Source: Chromatium weissei
GTDB lineage: Bacteria; Pseudomonadota; Gammaproteobacteria; Chromatiales; Chromatiaceae
Assembly: GCF_016583765.1 (NCBI RefSeq)
Contig: NZ_NRRR01000004.1
Location: 62,001-126,000, forward strand
Length of the DNA stretch: 64,000 bases
Direction of reading: 5' to 3'
This document shows, piece by piece, positions 16,792 to 25,047 of the stretch (its first letter is position 1; every line of letters begins with the position of its first letter). The notes under the pieces are model-generated. The model worked only from the letters and a program-made list of their open reading frames with translations. It was not told the origin of the DNA and did no database searches. Made by a program: the position numbers and the translations under genes.

Positions 16792-18243
16792 ATGGAAATG
16801 TGGCTTGTCACCAATCTCGCACCAATGATGTTTGCAGCACTGGTACTGTTTTTACTCATTGGCTATCCAGTGGCTTTTTCATTAGCAGCAGTCGGAATGC
16901 TATTCGGATGGATCGGCATTGAATTGGAATTATTAACACCCGCACTATTGCAAGCATTACCCGACCGGGTATTCGGCATCATGCGCAACGAAATTCTATT
17001 AGCAATTCCATTTTTTACCTTTATGGGATTGATTTTAGAACGCAGTGGAATGGCAGAAGAATTACTCGATACTGTTGGACAAATGTTCGGAAGTATTCGC
17101 GGTGGTTTAGCGTACGCCGTCATCATTGTCGGCGCATTATTAGCAGCAACAACCGGCGTGGTCGCAGCATCAGTCATTGCAATGGGATTAATTTCATTAC
17201 CCATTATGTTGCGCTACGGCTATAACGCACCATTCGCAACTGGAGTCATCGCTGCTAGCGGCACACTCGCGCAAATCATTCCACCATCGTTAGTATTAAT
17301 TGTCATGGCCGACGTATTGGGACGCTCGGTTGGCGCAATGTATCAGGGTGCGCTATTGCCCGGATTAATACTTACTGCCTGTTATCTATTCTATGTTTTC
17401 ATGGTAACGCTATGGCGACCACAGCACGTACCTGCATTGCCATTAGCAGCGCGAACGCTACACGGCTGGGCATTAGCGCGACGCGTTTTAATTGCATTGA
17501 TTCCGCCTTTATCACTCATTTTTCTCGTATTAGGAACAATTTTCATTGGCTGGGCAACACCGACCGAAGGCGGTGCAATGGGCGCAGTGGGCGCGTTGTT
17601 ATTAGCGATCATTAAACGAAGACTTAATTCAGAAGTCTTAATTCAATCACTGACAGCCACTGCAAAAATCACCAGTTTTGTCGTGTTTATTTTAATTGGT
17701 TCGAGCGTATTTAGTTTAACCTTTCGTGGAATTAACGGCGATTTATGGGTTGAACAACTCTTAACTGGATTGCCGGGAGGCGCATTAGGCTTTTTAATTT
17801 TCGTCAATCTATTGGTTTTTGTGCTGGCCTTCTTTCTCGACTTCTTTGAAATTGCATTTATTATTTTGCCGCTGCTCGCACCTGTTGCTGCCAAATTGGG
17901 AATTGATTTGGTTTGGTTTGGTGTGTTATTGGGCGTTAATATGCAAACCAGTTTCATGCATCCACCATTTGGCTTTGCGCTGTTTTATTTACGCTCGGTT
18001 GCTCCGCCACAGGTGCGCACTGCGGATATTTATTGGGGAGCCGTACCTTTTTTATTTATTCAGGTCTTCGTTGTCGTGTTAATCATTGCCTTTCCGCAAG
18101 TCGTGAGTTGGAATTTAGATGCAGCAACGACAACAACAACGACAGTTGAAATGACCGTGCCAAATCAAAGCGAATCAAGTCTATTAAATAGCGATGATTT
18201 TGGCGACTTATTCAATCCTTCAGAACAACCTAAAGAGCAATAA
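16792..18243 (+). CDS. TRAP transporter large permease (DctM-type)
   Basis: A 483-residue protein with about twelve membrane helices. Family motifs include AIPFFTFMGLILERSGMAE, GLAYAVIIVGALLAATTGVVAASV, and the PHPPFGFALFYLRSVAP-like segment near the C-terminus (here MHPPFGFALFYL). The ATG at 16792 has AAGGAG ten bases upstream. The last 35 residues are a Thr/Glu-rich hydrophilic tail. No periplasmic binding protein (DctP) gene lies next to the permeases in this window, so the solute is unknown; the mannitol-chloroaromatic-type subfamily is possible from sequence feel only. Confidence 0.92.
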   Translation: MEMWLVTNLAPMMFAALVLFLLIGYPVAFSLAAVGMLFGWIGIELELLTPALLQALPDRVFGIMRNEILLAIPFFTFMGLILERSGMAEELLDTVGQMFGSIRGGLAYAVIIVGALLAATTGVVAASVIAMGLISLPIMLRYGYNAPFATGVIAASGTLAQIIPPSLVLIVMADVLGRSVGAMYQGALLPGLILTACYLFYVFMVTLWRPQHVPALPLAARTLHGWALARRVLIALIPPLSLIFLVLGTIFIGWATPTEGGAMGAVGALLLAIIKRRLNSEVLIQSLTATAKITSFVVFILIGSSVFSLTFRGINGDLWVEQLLTGLPGGALGFLIFVNLLVFVLAFFLDFFEIAFIILPLLAPVAAKLGIDLVWFGVLLGVNMQTSFMHPPFGFALFYLRSVAPPQVRTADIYWGAVPFLFIQVFVVVLIIAFPQVVSWNLDAATTTTTTVEMTVPNQSESSLLNSDDFGDLFNPSEQPKEQ

Positions 18244-18363
18244 GGTTTTATGAAGAGTAAAATCTGAGTTTAGCCGTTAATCATCAATTGGATGACACGA
18301 TCAAATCATCGAATTGCGCTGTTCTTGCGAGTTAACCGTTCACCATTGACTTGAGATTAACAC

Positions 18364-19953
18364 ATGAATAACGAACTCTATTATGGCGATAATCTGGAAG
18401 TATTGCGCAATAGAATTGAAAAAGACAGCGTTGATCTGTGCTACATCGACCCGCCGTTTAATTCTAAGCGCAATTATTTTCAGATTTATACCAATATCGG
18501 TAAGGAAGATCAGGCGCAAGCACAGGCGTTTATTGATACTTGGACGTGGAACATTTTGGCAGAACAAGCCTTGCGTGAAATCATCGGCAATGAAAACGGA
18601 CGCTATACCACGCAGACCGTTGATTTAATAAAAGGACTTCATGCAGTGCTGGGCGCTGGCGGATTGATGTCTTATTTACTCAGTATGACGCAGCGGGTGA
18701 ATGAAATTCAGCGCGTATTGAAACCGACTGGCAGTTTTTATTTGCATTGTGATCCCACTGCATCGCATTATTTGAAGTTGATTTTAGATAGCGTTTTTTG
18801 TCCGCGTGGTGGAGATTTTAAGAACGAAATTATTTGGAAGAGAAGAACGAATACAGTTAAAGCAATTACAAGGTCTTTTTCAACAATAACAGACACCATC
18901 TTTTTTTATGTAAAATCAAAAAAATATAATTTCTCAATTCAGTACGAAAACTATCCGCCGGAGTACTTAAAAAGATTTAAGTACTCCGATGAGCATGGGA
19001 GATATTATTGGAACGTGATGGCTACATATTCCGAAGAACGCTTAAAAAAACTTGAATCTGAAGGCAAGTTAAGAATTTCAAAAGATGCGAAATATCCCAG
19101 ATTTAAGCAGTATCTTCATGAATTAAAAGGAATACCAACAACAAATATATGGGAAGATGTGGATATGATAAATTCCCAAGCCGCTGAACGCCTAGGTTAT
19201 CCCACGCAAAAACCAGAATCCTTATTAGAGCGCATTATTCAAACGAGCAGTAATGAAGGCGATGTGATTCTGGATGCGTATTGCGGCTGCGGTACGACCG
19301 TTGCAGTTGCACAGCGATTAAATCGCCAATGGATTGGTATTGATATTACTTACCAAAGTATTGCGGTTATTCTCAAACGCATTACAGAAAAGTTTGGCGC
19401 TGCAGTTGCCAATACAATTAAGCTGTCTGGTATTCCGAGAGATATGGAATCAGCGCGAGCGTTGGCACTCAAGAAAGATGATCGGTTGCGCAAAGAATTC
19501 GAGAAGTGGGCAGTGTTGACCTATACCAATAATCAGGCAGCGATCAATGAAAAGAAGGGCGCGGATAAAGGAATTGACGGCACTGCTTACATCATCACTG
19601 GAAATCATAGCAGTGAAAAAGTCGTCTTTCAGGTGAAATCTGGAAAAGTGGGGCGCGGCGATATTGCTAAATTGCGCGGCGATCAAGCGCGGGAAAAAGC
19701 CGTGATGGCTTTTTTAATTACGTTGAATGATGCAACGCAAGACATGCGTGAAGAAGCATTGGCGGCTGGTATTTATTATCATCCGTTATTGCGTCGGAAT
19801 TATCCGTGTATTCAAATTGTCACCATCCGCGAGATGCTGGAACAGAAACAATTATTTGATTTTCCGCATACGCACGAGGTGTTGAAGAAATCAGAATTGG
19901 TAATTGAAGACACGCAGAAAGAATTGTCATTGAATGCGAGTGACGAGGAATAA
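18364..19953 (+). CDS. Beta-class DNA methyltransferase fused to an Mrr-like nuclease domain
   Basis: A 529-residue protein. Residues 1-360 form an N4-cytosine/N6-adenine methyltransferase: catalytic motif DPPF at 29-32 comes before the SAM-binding motif LDAYCGCGTT at 303-312, the beta-class order. The target-recognition region between them (about 155-275, bases 18830-19190) is markedly AT-rich. Residues about 375-510 look like a restriction-endonuclease fold: Asp405 in KGIDG and Gln423-x-Lys425 in VVFQVKSG match the D...QxK site of Mrr-type enzymes. One chain could therefore both modify and cut, or the nuclease could read methylation state. No specificity or separate restriction gene is adjacent. 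Confidence 0.85.
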   Translation: MNNELYYGDNLEVLRNRIEKDSVDLCYIDPPFNSKRNYFQIYTNIGKEDQAQAQAFIDTWTWNILAEQALREIIGNENGRYTTQTVDLIKGLHAVLGAGGLMSYLLSMTQRVNEIQRVLKPTGSFYLHCDPTASHYLKLILDSVFCPRGGDFKNEIIWKRRTNTVKAITRSFSTITDTIFFYVKSKKYNFSIQYENYPPEYLKRFKYSDEHGRYYWNVMATYSEERLKKLESEGKLRISKDAKYPRFKQYLHELKGIPTTNIWEDVDMINSQAAERLGYPTQKPESLLERIIQTSSNEGDVILDAYCGCGTTVAVAQRLNRQWIGIDITYQSIAVILKRITEKFGAAVANTIKLSGIPRDMESARALALKKDDRLRKEFEKWAVLTYTNNQAAINEKKGADKGIDGTAYIITGNHSSEKVVFQVKSGKVGRGDIAKLRGDQAREKAVMAFLITLNDATQDMREEALAAGIYYHPLLRRNYPCIQIVTIREMLEQKQLFDFPHTHEVLKKSELVIEDTQKELSLNASDEE

Positions 19954-19989
19954 AAAACGCTGGTGATTGATGAACCACCAGCGTTTTTA
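19953..19989. terminator. Bidirectional Rho-independent terminator
   Basis: A 13-bp perfect stem (AAAAACGCTGGTG at 19953-19965 with its complement at 19976-19988) and a 10-base loop, flanked by A-run and T-run so that it works on both strands. It lies between the convergent methyltransferase and DUF2202 genes. Confidence 0.88.
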
Positions 19990-20006
19990 TTTTATTCGAA
20001 TTTGAA

Positions 20007-20741
20007 TTAACGCCGCGAGCCACCTGCACCCTGACTGCCAGCGCCACGACCATCAGCATTCATGTCATTACCGCCATTGCGTGAATCACCGCGTTCCATC
20101 GGTGTGGTCACAATGTCATTCACTGCTTCTTGAGTCAGATGTTGTGCGATATACGCATCGCCACCCTGCCGTTCAATTTCCGCAACAAAGGCGCGCAGAT
20201 GGTTGCGTGAGCCGCGCAGCAAATTTTCATAAACCTGTTCTAAATCAGTGTTTTCGGTTGCAGCAATCGCATCTTCCAAATCGGCAATATCCACTTCTTC
20301 AATCAATGCACCGACATTCAATGCGGCCAATAACGTCGCTTCACCTTTCAGAATGAGGCTGTCGTAAAGTTCTTGCAGCGTCGTATTCGCAAATACGCCA
20401 TTGAGCGTCGGATCAGAAGGATCGGTCAAACCGTAGCGATCTATTTGCGTTTTAATCGCATCCATATGTTTTTGTTCTGATTGCGCAATTCCGGCAAATG
20501 GCGGAGCGGCTGCCCACAGCGTGTCAAATTGCAAATACACATCTCGCGCCACGCGCTCCTCTTCACGCATAAACAGCAACGTCGCCGCTTCAGTCGCGCT
20601 CAAAGTGGCAGTGACAGGTTGCACTGCGGGTTGTACTGGAGGTGCCGGAGGTGCGCCGCGTCCGTTACCAGCAAAGGCAGCTGGTGTGGCGGTTAAAACG
20701 GCAGTTAATGCGATGGGCAATAAACGAAATGCGGTGGACAT
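20007..20741 (-). CDS. Exported DUF2202 (ferritin-like) protein
   Basis: A 244-residue protein with a signal peptide (residues 1-24, cleavage after AFA). The central part, about residues 45-200, is a four-helix DUF2202 domain with the conserved MREEERVARDVY motif, QSEQKHMDAI and the RGSRNHLRAF segment; these Glu/His residues resemble a ferritin-like metal site. The last 30 residues are a Gly/Arg/Asn-rich disordered tail. The biochemical role is unestablished. It is the last gene of the minus-strand run that includes yceI. Confidence 0.85.
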   Translation of the reverse strand: MSTAFRLLPIALTAVLTATPAAFAGNGRGAPPAPPVQPAVQPVTATLSATEAATLLFMREEERVARDVYLQFDTLWAAAPPFAGIAQSEQKHMDAIKTQIDRYGLTDPSDPTLNGVFANTTLQELYDSLILKGEATLLAALNVGALIEEVDIADLEDAIAATENTDLEQVYENLLRGSRNHLRAFVAEIERQGGDAYIAQHLTQEAVNDIVTTPMERGDSRNGGNDMNADGRGAGSQGAGGSRR

Positions 20742-20892
20742 GATGAATTCCTGAATGAAGGTGATTGAACATTCACGCTGTTGAATTGGCGACTGTAAAG
20801 GTTAGTCGCCAATACGTCTTACAATAACTCAAAATCAAAGCGGTGAAATGCGTGCTCAATCACAAACAATACGCGCTGGCTATCGAAATGAT

Positions 20893-21489
20893 TTATTCCG
20901 ACGCAAGCGCGTTCGCCACTAATGTAATGACAAAATTGACGGGAACTGCCGAGCTGATGGCGCTTAAACCCGCTAATTCGCGCAGTTTTTCAATCCCTTC
21001 ATTCATTCCAAATTTGCTGGCATCAACAATCAGCGGTTTGAGATTTGCCACCATCAGCGTTTGCGCATTCACTCGCGCCACCTGCATCGTCAGAGTTAAT
21101 GGCTGCGTCAGTCCATGCAGCAACAATGTTCCCTCGGCATTAACCGACGCGATGCTGCCAACGGCCAATTGCGCCAATTGCTGCGCATCCACCTGCGCCC
21201 GTAACACCGCTTCCTGATAGTTGGTCGTTTCAAACAAAAACTGACGCATTCTTTCATTGCGCACCGGAATCAGCGTTTCCACGCTATCGAGCGCCAGCCG
21301 CAGCGTGACCTGACCGGCATCGTTGACGTGTCCTTCGATTTTGCCGAACGTATTGATTTCAGACACATTATTGGCTTTGATCGACACAAACGTGAGTTGC
21401 GACCGCGCTGGGTCAAGCGTCCACTCCGCGTGGGCAACTGGCGCGAGCAGGAATCCAAATAACAGGGCTGGCAGCAGTGAATGACGCAT
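20893..21489 (-). CDS. YceI-family periplasmic lipid-binding-like protein
   Basis: A 198-residue protein with a signal peptide (residues 1-21, AHA/E cleavage). The mature part begins with WTLDPARSQLTFVSIKAN, the opening strand of YceI proteins, and continues with alternating beta strands and the VVNVSE/INTFGK-type motif typical of the lipocalin-like barrel. Family members bind isoprenoids such as polyprenyl quinones in their cavity. It is 72 bases downstream of the unknown membrane protein gene on the same strand. Confidence 0.9.
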   Translation of the reverse strand: MRHSLLPALLFGFLLAPVAHAEWTLDPARSQLTFVSIKANNVSEINTFGKIEGHVNDAGQVTLRLALDSVETLIPVRNERMRQFLFETTNYQEAVLRAQVDAQQLAQLAVGSIASVNAEGTLLLHGLTQPLTLTMQVARVNAQTLMVANLKPLIVDASKFGMNEGIEKLRELAGLSAISSAVPVNFVITLVANALASE

Positions 21490-21560
21490 TCATAATCTCC
21501 AGAAAAATAAACAATTGAGTACAGAAATCTGGACGCAAAAACGTCAGAAACAAGCGTCAG

Positions 21561-22814
21561 CTACGGTGTCATTTGAAATAGCCGCGCTGCGTTAATGCGT
21601 TGATCAATCAATTGAATCATGCGTTGATATTCGGGATTGTTTTGATTGCCAAAACTTGCAGCAAATGCCTGTTGATCCATGCCTTCCGGTAAACCGTCAA
21701 GCGACGGCATGAAATCGTCTTCAATCAATCCCGTTGCGATGCGTTGTTGAATTTGACGGGCACTTTGCGGTGATGCTGTTGCCCGTTGCGCCAGTCGAAT
21801 GCCCGCACGATTCGCCGCCATATCCGCAAAACTAAAGCCGCTGCCGCCGTTGGCATCCGACATTTCTTTGTACCAGCCGATCATTCCTGACAGGGTATCG
21901 CCGCCCTGCGTGACCAATGCAGCCGAAGTCATAAAATGTTGACCGAGGTCTTGACGCTGGCGCAATAACACCGGATGCGCATAAGGCAAACGCGTCGTTT
22001 TGGTATCGGCGGGATCACGAATCGGATGACCGTTGACATAGGCGGCCAGCACCAAAATCACCGCTTGATTTTCCGCCACCGGATCGGCGCTGTCCGGCTG
22101 CTCGGCCGCTTTGGTAAACAAGAGTTTCAGCAAATCAACCAGTTGCACTGAACGTCCCCGCCGCAATGTCACCAGCGCGGCGCTTAAATCTCGTTGATAA
22201 CGCAGCAACGTGGGCAACGCGGCATTTGCCACAAAACCGCTGCCGATGCGTTCCAGCAAATCTGGTCGCCACAAATAATGCACTTCCAACTGGTCGTTTT
22301 GCAGACTAACGTGTTGAATAGATTGGGTACTTTCGATTGCAGCCAGCGTCCGATCCGCCAACATCTGCACGAGCGTGCTCGGCAGCGGCAGACCGGCAAG
22401 TCGCGCCTTTTCAATCTGCGGCAACGCGCCGTTTTCCACCAAATCAAAGGAGAAATTGACGAAACTGTCATCGCTATTCCACGGCAGCGCCAGCGACATT
22501 CTGACCTGCGCTCGCTGTTGCTTCAGCGTCACGGCAATGCGTCCACGTTCCTGCACAAATTGTTTCAGTAACGTATTGGCAATTAGATTGGTTTGGCGTT
22601 CTGACAGGTTAAAGCTGACGGCATCGCCGATGCGTTTGCGACGCGGTGGATTATTTGCCAGCCATTGTTTGATCCAAGCCCGCTCGGCGGTCGTCACGGA
22701 TTGCTCGTGATTGATGAGCGGTTCGTGATCGAGAAGCACCAAGCTGCCGAGGGTTAAGACCGCGATGATCAGCAAAACCATTAACCAACTGACAGTCAAA
22801 ATCACACGACGCAT
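21561..22814 (-). CDS. Unrecognised membrane-anchored protein near ZorAB-like genes
   Basis: A 417-residue protein counted from the ATG at 22814; an ATG at 22868 would add 18 residues. One hydrophobic helix (residues about 4-27) then a large soluble region, so topology is probably a single anchor with a periplasmic body. The first part (residues about 50-180) is rich in alternating strands and ends with a GLPLPSTLVQML motif. The C-terminal third contains LGQHFMTSAALVTQGGDT and GFSFADMAANRAGIRLA motifs that look conserved and enzyme-like or fold-critical, but I cannot place them in a family. It sits 152 bases downstream of the MotB-like gene on the same strand. Confidence 0.6.
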   Translation of the reverse strand: MRRVILTVSWLMVLLIIAVLTLGSLVLLDHEPLINHEQSVTTAERAWIKQWLANNPPRRKRIGDAVSFNLSERQTNLIANTLLKQFVQERGRIAVTLKQQRAQVRMSLALPWNSDDSFVNFSFDLVENGALPQIEKARLAGLPLPSTLVQMLADRTLAAIESTQSIQHVSLQNDQLEVHYLWRPDLLERIGSGFVANAALPTLLRYQRDLSAALVTLRRGRSVQLVDLLKLLFTKAAEQPDSADPVAENQAVILVLAAYVNGHPIRDPADTKTTRLPYAHPVLLRQRQDLGQHFMTSAALVTQGGDTLSGMIGWYKEMSDANGGSGFSFADMAANRAGIRLAQRATASPQSARQIQQRIATGLIEDDFMPSLDGLPEGMDQQAFAASFGNQNNPEYQRMIQLIDQRINAARLFQMTP

Positions 22815-22872
22815 GGAGCAAATCCGAAATTGAGAAAAATAGCTGGCGCTAAAATTAGCAGTTGCCATATGA

Positions 22873-22930
22873 AAAGTTGTCGGTTTTTTAGTTGTCAGTT
22901 GTCAGCAAAAAACACTGATAACTGAAAAAA
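22873..22930. repeat. Heptanucleotide-type intergenic repeat, copy 2
   Basis: The gap between the MotB-like gene and the unknown membrane protein gene holds AGTTGTC units (three, two of them in direct tandem), then an imperfect inverted partner CTGATAACTG at 22915-22924 that can pair with CAGTTGTCAG at 22895-22904 allowing one G-U pair. Confidence 0.6.
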
Positions 22931-22966
22931 TAATAGCTAAATCAGAAATTTGCTTTTCCATTCGCA

Positions 22967-23671
22967 TCATTTCGCCGAGGTTGGCTCCAACAGCCGCGCT
23001 TCAAAATCGGTTAACACGCTGAATTCCACTCGCCGCGATGCGCTGGCAATTTCTTGTCCCGCTGCATTTCGAATCGGACGCGATGACGACAAGCCAACCG
23101 CCGCAATGCGCTGCCGAAACCATTGTTCTAACTGCAATTCCGGTAAATCGTAAGCAAAACGCAACACCGCCTGCGTGCGCTGCTGACTCAATGCCATGTT
23201 GGCAAAATACGCCTCCATCGCGCTGCTTTCCGGTTGCCATTCGCTTGACGTGTGCCCTTCAATGCGAATTTCTCGAATCACTGCTTGAAACGGACGCAAT
23301 TGCGCGACGTAACGCGGTAAAAAGTTTCGCAAAATCGCATCAAACTCCGGCTTGATTTGCGCCGAATTACGATCAAACAGCACATCCGGTTCACGAAACC
23401 GCAGCGTCAAGGTCGGTTGATCAAACTCCGCATTCCAGCGCCGCAAATCTGCTTCAAATTCCCGTTCCAATGCACGATAAATCGACTGGCGCGCTTCCAC
23501 TGCGGTCATGCGTACATTCGTCTCAACCACATGATTTTTATTGACTTGCAGCATGTGCAGCAGCGCCAGAAAGAGAAAAATCATCATCAACGATGACATC
23601 AAATCTGACAGCGCAATCCAATGAAATTCATCATCTGCGCCAGCGGCGTTTAAGCGCGATTTGGTAAACAT
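22967..23671 (-). CDS. ZorB-like / MotB-type OmpA-domain protein
   Basis: A 234-residue protein. A single membrane helix at about residues 18-40 carries Asp23 (ALSDLMSSLMM), the position of the ion-binding Asp in MotB, TolR and ZorB. The C-terminal region (about 90-225) is an OmpA-like peptidoglycan-binding domain with the VLFDRNSAQIKP strand, EGHTSS and RRVEFSV motifs. It starts one base after the stop of the ZorA-like gene, so the two are coupled. Stator pairs of this type use ion flow to move a partner. The helix and OmpA features resemble ZorB of Zorya anti-phage systems more than flagellar MotB, but the helper genes of Zorya are absent. Confidence 0.8.
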   Translation of the reverse strand: MFTKSRLNAAGADDEFHWIALSDLMSSLMMIFLFLALLHMLQVNKNHVVETNVRMTAVEARQSIYRALEREFEADLRRWNAEFDQPTLTLRFREPDVLFDRNSAQIKPEFDAILRNFLPRYVAQLRPFQAVIREIRIEGHTSSEWQPESSAMEAYFANMALSQQRTQAVLRFAYDLPELQLEQWFRQRIAAVGLSSSRPIRNAAGQEIASASRRVEFSVLTDFEARLLEPTSAK

Positions 23672-23672
23672 T

Positions 23673-24764
23673 TCAGCGTCCTACCACCGCAAATTCAGGA
23701 TGATGCGCCGAGCGATTACCGACCTGTTGCGCCACGCGCTGCTGGGTACTCAATGCAGAAAGCACTGCATTTTCAATGCTATCGAGCATCGTTTTCAATC
23801 GCTGATCAATCGCCGGAAACGCATCCTTTGCCTTGCCGCGCAATTCCGCAATGCTGCCGAGTAACGCTTCCAATTCAATGCTTTCGCGCCGCAAACCGAC
23901 CATCGTTTTATTTTGATCTTCGATGTAGCGCGAAATCTGCCGCGCCTGCTCGGTCAACGCCTGCAAACTGGCTTCCGATTGCGTCACGCCATTGATCGCG
24001 TGATCCAATTGTCGCGTGAGTGTCTCCATGTGCTGCCGATATTGATCCTGCCAGCGCACCAATTTTTCTACCGAGACATCCAGCCGCCGAAAGTTTTCAC
24101 CAAATTGCGCGCCCAAATTGGTATTGAAATCACGAATCACGGCTTCTAATGCCACAATCAATTGCCGTGAACCCATTTCACCCAATTGCGTAGCGAAGTG
24201 TTGAAATGCTGCAAGCTGTTGACTGTGTTGCTGTTCGAGCGTTTGAATTAAACGATTATCCAATTGCGCAATTTGCGTCACCAATTGCCGCGTCGCCGTT
24301 AATTGCGCATCTGCCATCAGCGCCTGATGCTGCAATAACATCGTCGGCGTGACATCGTGCGGCAGCGTTTCGCCGTTGAGCGTGGTCGTGGCAGAAGATG
24401 CCGTTCCCGCTTCTGGGCCGAGCACCAGCGCCAGCCGCAAAATCACCGCCAATAAAATGCCGGTAATGCTGGTGATAAACGCGAGTTTGAGACCGTCGAG
24501 CAGCAACGGAATGCTCGCTTCGATATTACTGACATCGAAATGCAGCAAGCCGGTGGAAATGCCTAAAAAGGTGCCGAGAATGCCGAAGGTGGTCAACAGC
24601 GTCGGCACGCTGCGATAAAAGGTCTCAGCCCGGCGCAGCGCGATTAACACCAAAGCACTGATAAATAAACCAAAAAGCAGAATGGTGAACGTGCCGATGA
24701 CCAGCATCGCGTCGTTCAGACTGCCGAGGGTGGCGAGTAAACCGTTAGCAATGGATTCGAGCAT
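23673..24764 (-). CDS. ZorA-like MotA/TolQ/ExbB-family proton-channel protein
   Basis: A 363-residue protein counted from the ATG at 24764. Three membrane helices are seen: residues about 14-40, 52-76 (containing TTFGILGTFLGIS) and 88-112 (AFITSITGILLAV). The GILGTFLGIxxGL motif and three-helix layout resemble ZorA. Residues about 140-345 are a long Gln/Leu-rich helical tail, probably a coiled coil reaching into the cytoplasm, shorter than the tails of typical type I ZorA proteins. With the MotB-like protein downstream it should form an ion-driven stator-like motor. There is no flagellar or tonB/tol context. The start is not firmly fixed; the frame opens 28 codons further. Confidence 0.78.
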   Translation of the reverse strand: MLESIANGLLATLGSLNDAMLVIGTFTILLFGLFISALVLIALRRAETFYRSVPTLLTTFGILGTFLGISTGLLHFDVSNIEASIPLLLDGLKLAFITSITGILLAVILRLALVLGPEAGTASSATTTLNGETLPHDVTPTMLLQHQALMADAQLTATRQLVTQIAQLDNRLIQTLEQQHSQQLAAFQHFATQLGEMGSRQLIVALEAVIRDFNTNLGAQFGENFRRLDVSVEKLVRWQDQYRQHMETLTRQLDHAINGVTQSEASLQALTEQARQISRYIEDQNKTMVGLRRESIELEALLGSIAELRGKAKDAFPAIDQRLKTMLDSIENAVLSALSTQQRVAQQVGNRSAHHPEFAVVGR

Positions 24765-24939
24765 GGCAATGTTCCGCTGCGTGAAATCAGAATGCCCGTT
24801 TGCACTCGGGCGTTGATTGCAGCAACAGCAGAATTCACGCCATGCCAAGATTTAGTCAATTAAACAAACATTTACACCTGATTCTGAACGCGCAAATGCC
24901 GCTGGTGTCAAAATTCTGACAGTCCGCCAGCCACTGGGG

Positions 24940-24962
24940 TTCACTAGCAACTGACAACTGCC
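24940..24962. repeat. Heptanucleotide-type intergenic repeat, copy 3
   Basis: Two tandem units CAACTGA and CAACTGC lie in the roughly 280-base gap between the divergent ZorA-like gene and gpmI. Nothing else is recognisable in this gap apart from weak promoter-like hexamers before gpmI. Confidence 0.5.
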
Positions 24963-25047
24963 AATTTCATTCAACAGCATTGGCGAAACAGTACAATGTC
25001 GCCAAATTCAGACGATAAAAATTGTCATTCATACCACGAGCATTTTT

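Noticed and set aside
21561..24764. Calling the motor pair a complete Zorya defence system
   Set aside because: ZorC, ZorD, ZorE and other effectors are absent, so only a ZorAB-like label is supported.
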